Assembly: GCA_028564675.1 (NCBI GenBank)
Contig: JAOVVO010000251.1
Coordinates: 38,406 to 102,405, forward strand
Reading direction: 5' to 3'
DNA length: 64,000 nt
Source: Onchocerca lupi
Taxonomy: Eukaryota; Nematoda; Chromadorea; Rhabditida; Onchocercidae
Shown: one piece after another, positions 62,062 through 64,000 of the stretch
Layout: each line of letters starts with the position of its first letter
How positions within the stretch are numbered: the stretch's first letter is position 1
Made by a program: the position numbers and the translations under genes
Notes under the pieces: generated by a model
Told to the model about the DNA's origin: nothing
Seen by the model: the letters and a program-made list of their open reading frames with translations, nothing else
Database searches by the model: none

Positions 62062-62863
62062 TCAAAGGAAGTCCAAATTATCGACTGTATGATCGATATT
62101 CATCGATTCATTGTGCAACGGAAAAAAGTTCATTGTGTATTGTGGCAAATGAAATTCATTATATAAAGGATTTCGTTCCACAACAAAATTATTTGTATCA
62201 GATTCCAATCCTTCCTCAAATTTTACTTTCCCGACAATATTAGAGATACCACCTAAATTCTTTGAATAGAAAAAAAATTTATTTTTAAAAAAAAGCAAAA
62301 TTCATCAAAAATTTTAAAATAAAATTAGTGAAGTTTTAGTATAACCTCATTTACAGGTGAAGTTAAAGTTTCTGCTTGAACGTTATAAGATGGAGTAACA
62401 AATTCCGATAAACGGGACAGACTTTCTGAAATGCATAATTCGATTTTAATTTTATTTCGAACAGTTTGTTTAAGCCAAATTTTCTTAAGAAAAACAACAC
62501 AAATTTAAACTAATTCTCGAAGAAAGCTTGATGTTTCGTAAACAATTGTATACCGTACTGCACTCGAAATATTAATAGAATTTCCTATATCGAAGTTTTT
62601 CCTATATTAATTATTTACATATACCATGCGAAAATTATGCGCACTTTATCAATCCTAACACTATTGTAGTTGCACATAATTTACATGAATATATCACTCT
62701 TTAATTTGACCAAGATTTTAAGCAATAAAGGAAAATAGTAATAATAACTTTGAAATTTAGTGACATGTTGCACTGAATCGACATTCATCGTGAACTTCTT
62801 TCGAGGCTGCGAGTCAATAATATTCGGAGTGTCTTTGACTCTGATTGGTACTTCTCTTTCCAT
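62062..62863 (-). CDS. Small orphan protein, function unknown
   Basis: Three exons fit in phase: 62863-62749, 62425-62346 and 62259-62062, giving 130 residues. The donors GTTATT and GTTATA are weak; the acceptors are TTTCAG and TTCAAAG. The product is hydrophilic with no signal peptide or membrane segment. It starts MEREVPIRVKDTPNI, and has SLSRLSEFVTPSYNV in the middle and LHNESMNIDHTVDNLDFL at the end. I do not recognise it. It ends 474 bases upstream of the SCaMC start on the same strand, so the two may be co-transcribed, although the gap is longer than in typical nematode operons. Confidence 0.5.
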
Positions 62864-64000
62864 TTTAACTCCTCATCCAATTTCATTATTATAGAAACAA
62901 TTTAAAATTCAATAGTCTCTACGTATGAGCCACCAAGATCAATTTGAGATCTGACTGTTACAAAAGAGCAAAAAATAAATGCTCCTGAGAAGATTGAAAG
63001 ATAGTGGAAGTGGAAAGGCTGAACATTTCTTCACATCACGTTCGACATTACTATCACCATTTTGCTTCCTGAAACTGTTTCTTCACGCATTCAATATCAA
63101 TCGTTTCTATCACGTAATTGTGGTATCTTCTAATAGTTCAATAAAGCATCATTATGAAAAGCAAGTGGCTTAATGTAAAGGATAATGAGAAAAACGATGC
63201 TTGTGATAGTGGTTGAGAAAAATTATGCAAAATGGTCTTGATACGAAAATAAACTTGCCAAATTGCTTCTTGGACTAAATTTTTACAATTATAGTACTAC
63301 AAGTCCACAACTAATAATCAGAAATACCTCACGCAACCTAAAAATGAATTAAAAAAAGTAATTTCATAACCAACCACCCGTGGGTAAATAATTGAAACTA
63401 TCAATAAACACCTCGTGTATGTCCTAATATTAAAATGACAGGCAACTATGCAGAATTGCATAGAGTATAGATTTCGAGAGATTTAAAAAAAGAGACGTAG
63501 CGGTATGTTATATAATGCATAGAATAAGAGGGATGAGGCGGGGGGGGGAGTAGAGAGTTATCCGTATGATTCAGTTATCTGGCATTTTTCACTGTGTTGA
63601 TATTGTCTTTTGTTCGCTAAAAAGTAATTTAAGATAGGATGTTGTGCTATATTAGTACTGTCTTTCTTTTGTTAGAGAGTAATTTAAAATAAAAGTAACT
63701 TGAAATAAAGTAATTTAAGATAAAAGTAATTTAAAGTTAAAATAAAGCGAGAGGTTACATTATTCGTTTCATTGAGTAAGAATAAACATATCGGTAAATA
63801 GAAAAATATCGAAGGGAATCTATATATACGACGTGCAAATTAAGTGCGTGCGTGAAAGACACGTGCAAAACCAATGAATGTATGAAAACATGGAATTTTC
63901 AATATATATAGTCATTTATATTTATAAATAAAATATAGTATATAAATTATATTTTAATATATAAGAAATATTTTTTTGTTTTTTTATATAAATATATATA
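62864..64000. other. AT-rich low-complexity end of window
   Basis: No gene supported. It contains a run of 9-10 G at about 63540-63549, a short tandem pattern of AAAAGTAATTTAA type near 63620-63745, and an AT dinucleotide-like stretch from about 63900 to the end. Confidence 0.6.

Noticed and set aside
1..64000. CRISPR arrays, rRNA, tRNA or bacterial-type operons
   Set aside because: No evenly spaced repeat array or cloverleaf with the B-box GGTTCRANTCC was noticed, and the exon-intron structure rules out a bacterial origin. A tRNAscan run would be needed to exclude tRNAs fully.

Overview
The window looks like nuclear DNA of a parasitic nematode, most likely filarial. It is strongly AT-rich, and its genes are broken into many short exons by small introns with nematode-type acceptors (TTTTCAG, TTTTTAG). 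Several start codons lie just downstream of acceptor-like sequences, as expected for spliced-leader trans-splicing. A true RXR-type nuclear receptor is present, a family reported from filariae and missing from C. elegans. I assembled gene models by hand from splice signals and checked each for intron phase; the species itself is inferred.

Layout, left to right. On the minus strand: a globin with a long N-terminal extension (278-2697), a DHRS1-like short-chain dehydrogenase (8339-11576), and the C-terminal part of a RIF1 homologue carrying both PP1 docking motifs (12901-20849, 5' end not found). About 11 kb follows with no convincing gene, only a purine-rich minisatellite and AT-rich DNA. On the plus strand: a small single-pass membrane protein (32313-33012), a cluster of MITE-like elements (34.3-35.0 kb), and mitochondrial enoyl reductase MECR (36899-39607). 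Back on the minus strand: an RXR homologue (41213-48014), a NELF-E homologue of about 865 codons (51980-57510), an EF-hand mitochondrial ATP-Mg/Pi carrier of the SCaMC type (58694-61588), and a small orphan gene (62062-62863). The last kilobase is low-complexity AT-rich sequence.

Functionally the window is a mixture of nuclear regulators (RIF1, RXR, NELF-E) and mitochondrial or metabolic genes (MECR, SCaMC, DHRS1, globin). Nothing indicates a single pathway or a horizontally acquired island. The most notable locus is NELF-E. The NELF complex is generally described as absent from C. elegans, yet this gene keeps the N-terminal segment, the RRM and the C-terminal RTQ tail of the family. It also carries a large expansion of about 13 FDTYKP-type repeats, tryptophan-containing DFWP motifs and RGG boxes. 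Second are the RIF1 model, with SILK and RVHF motifs and a hydrophobic C-terminus, and RXR, whose activation helix is degenerate.
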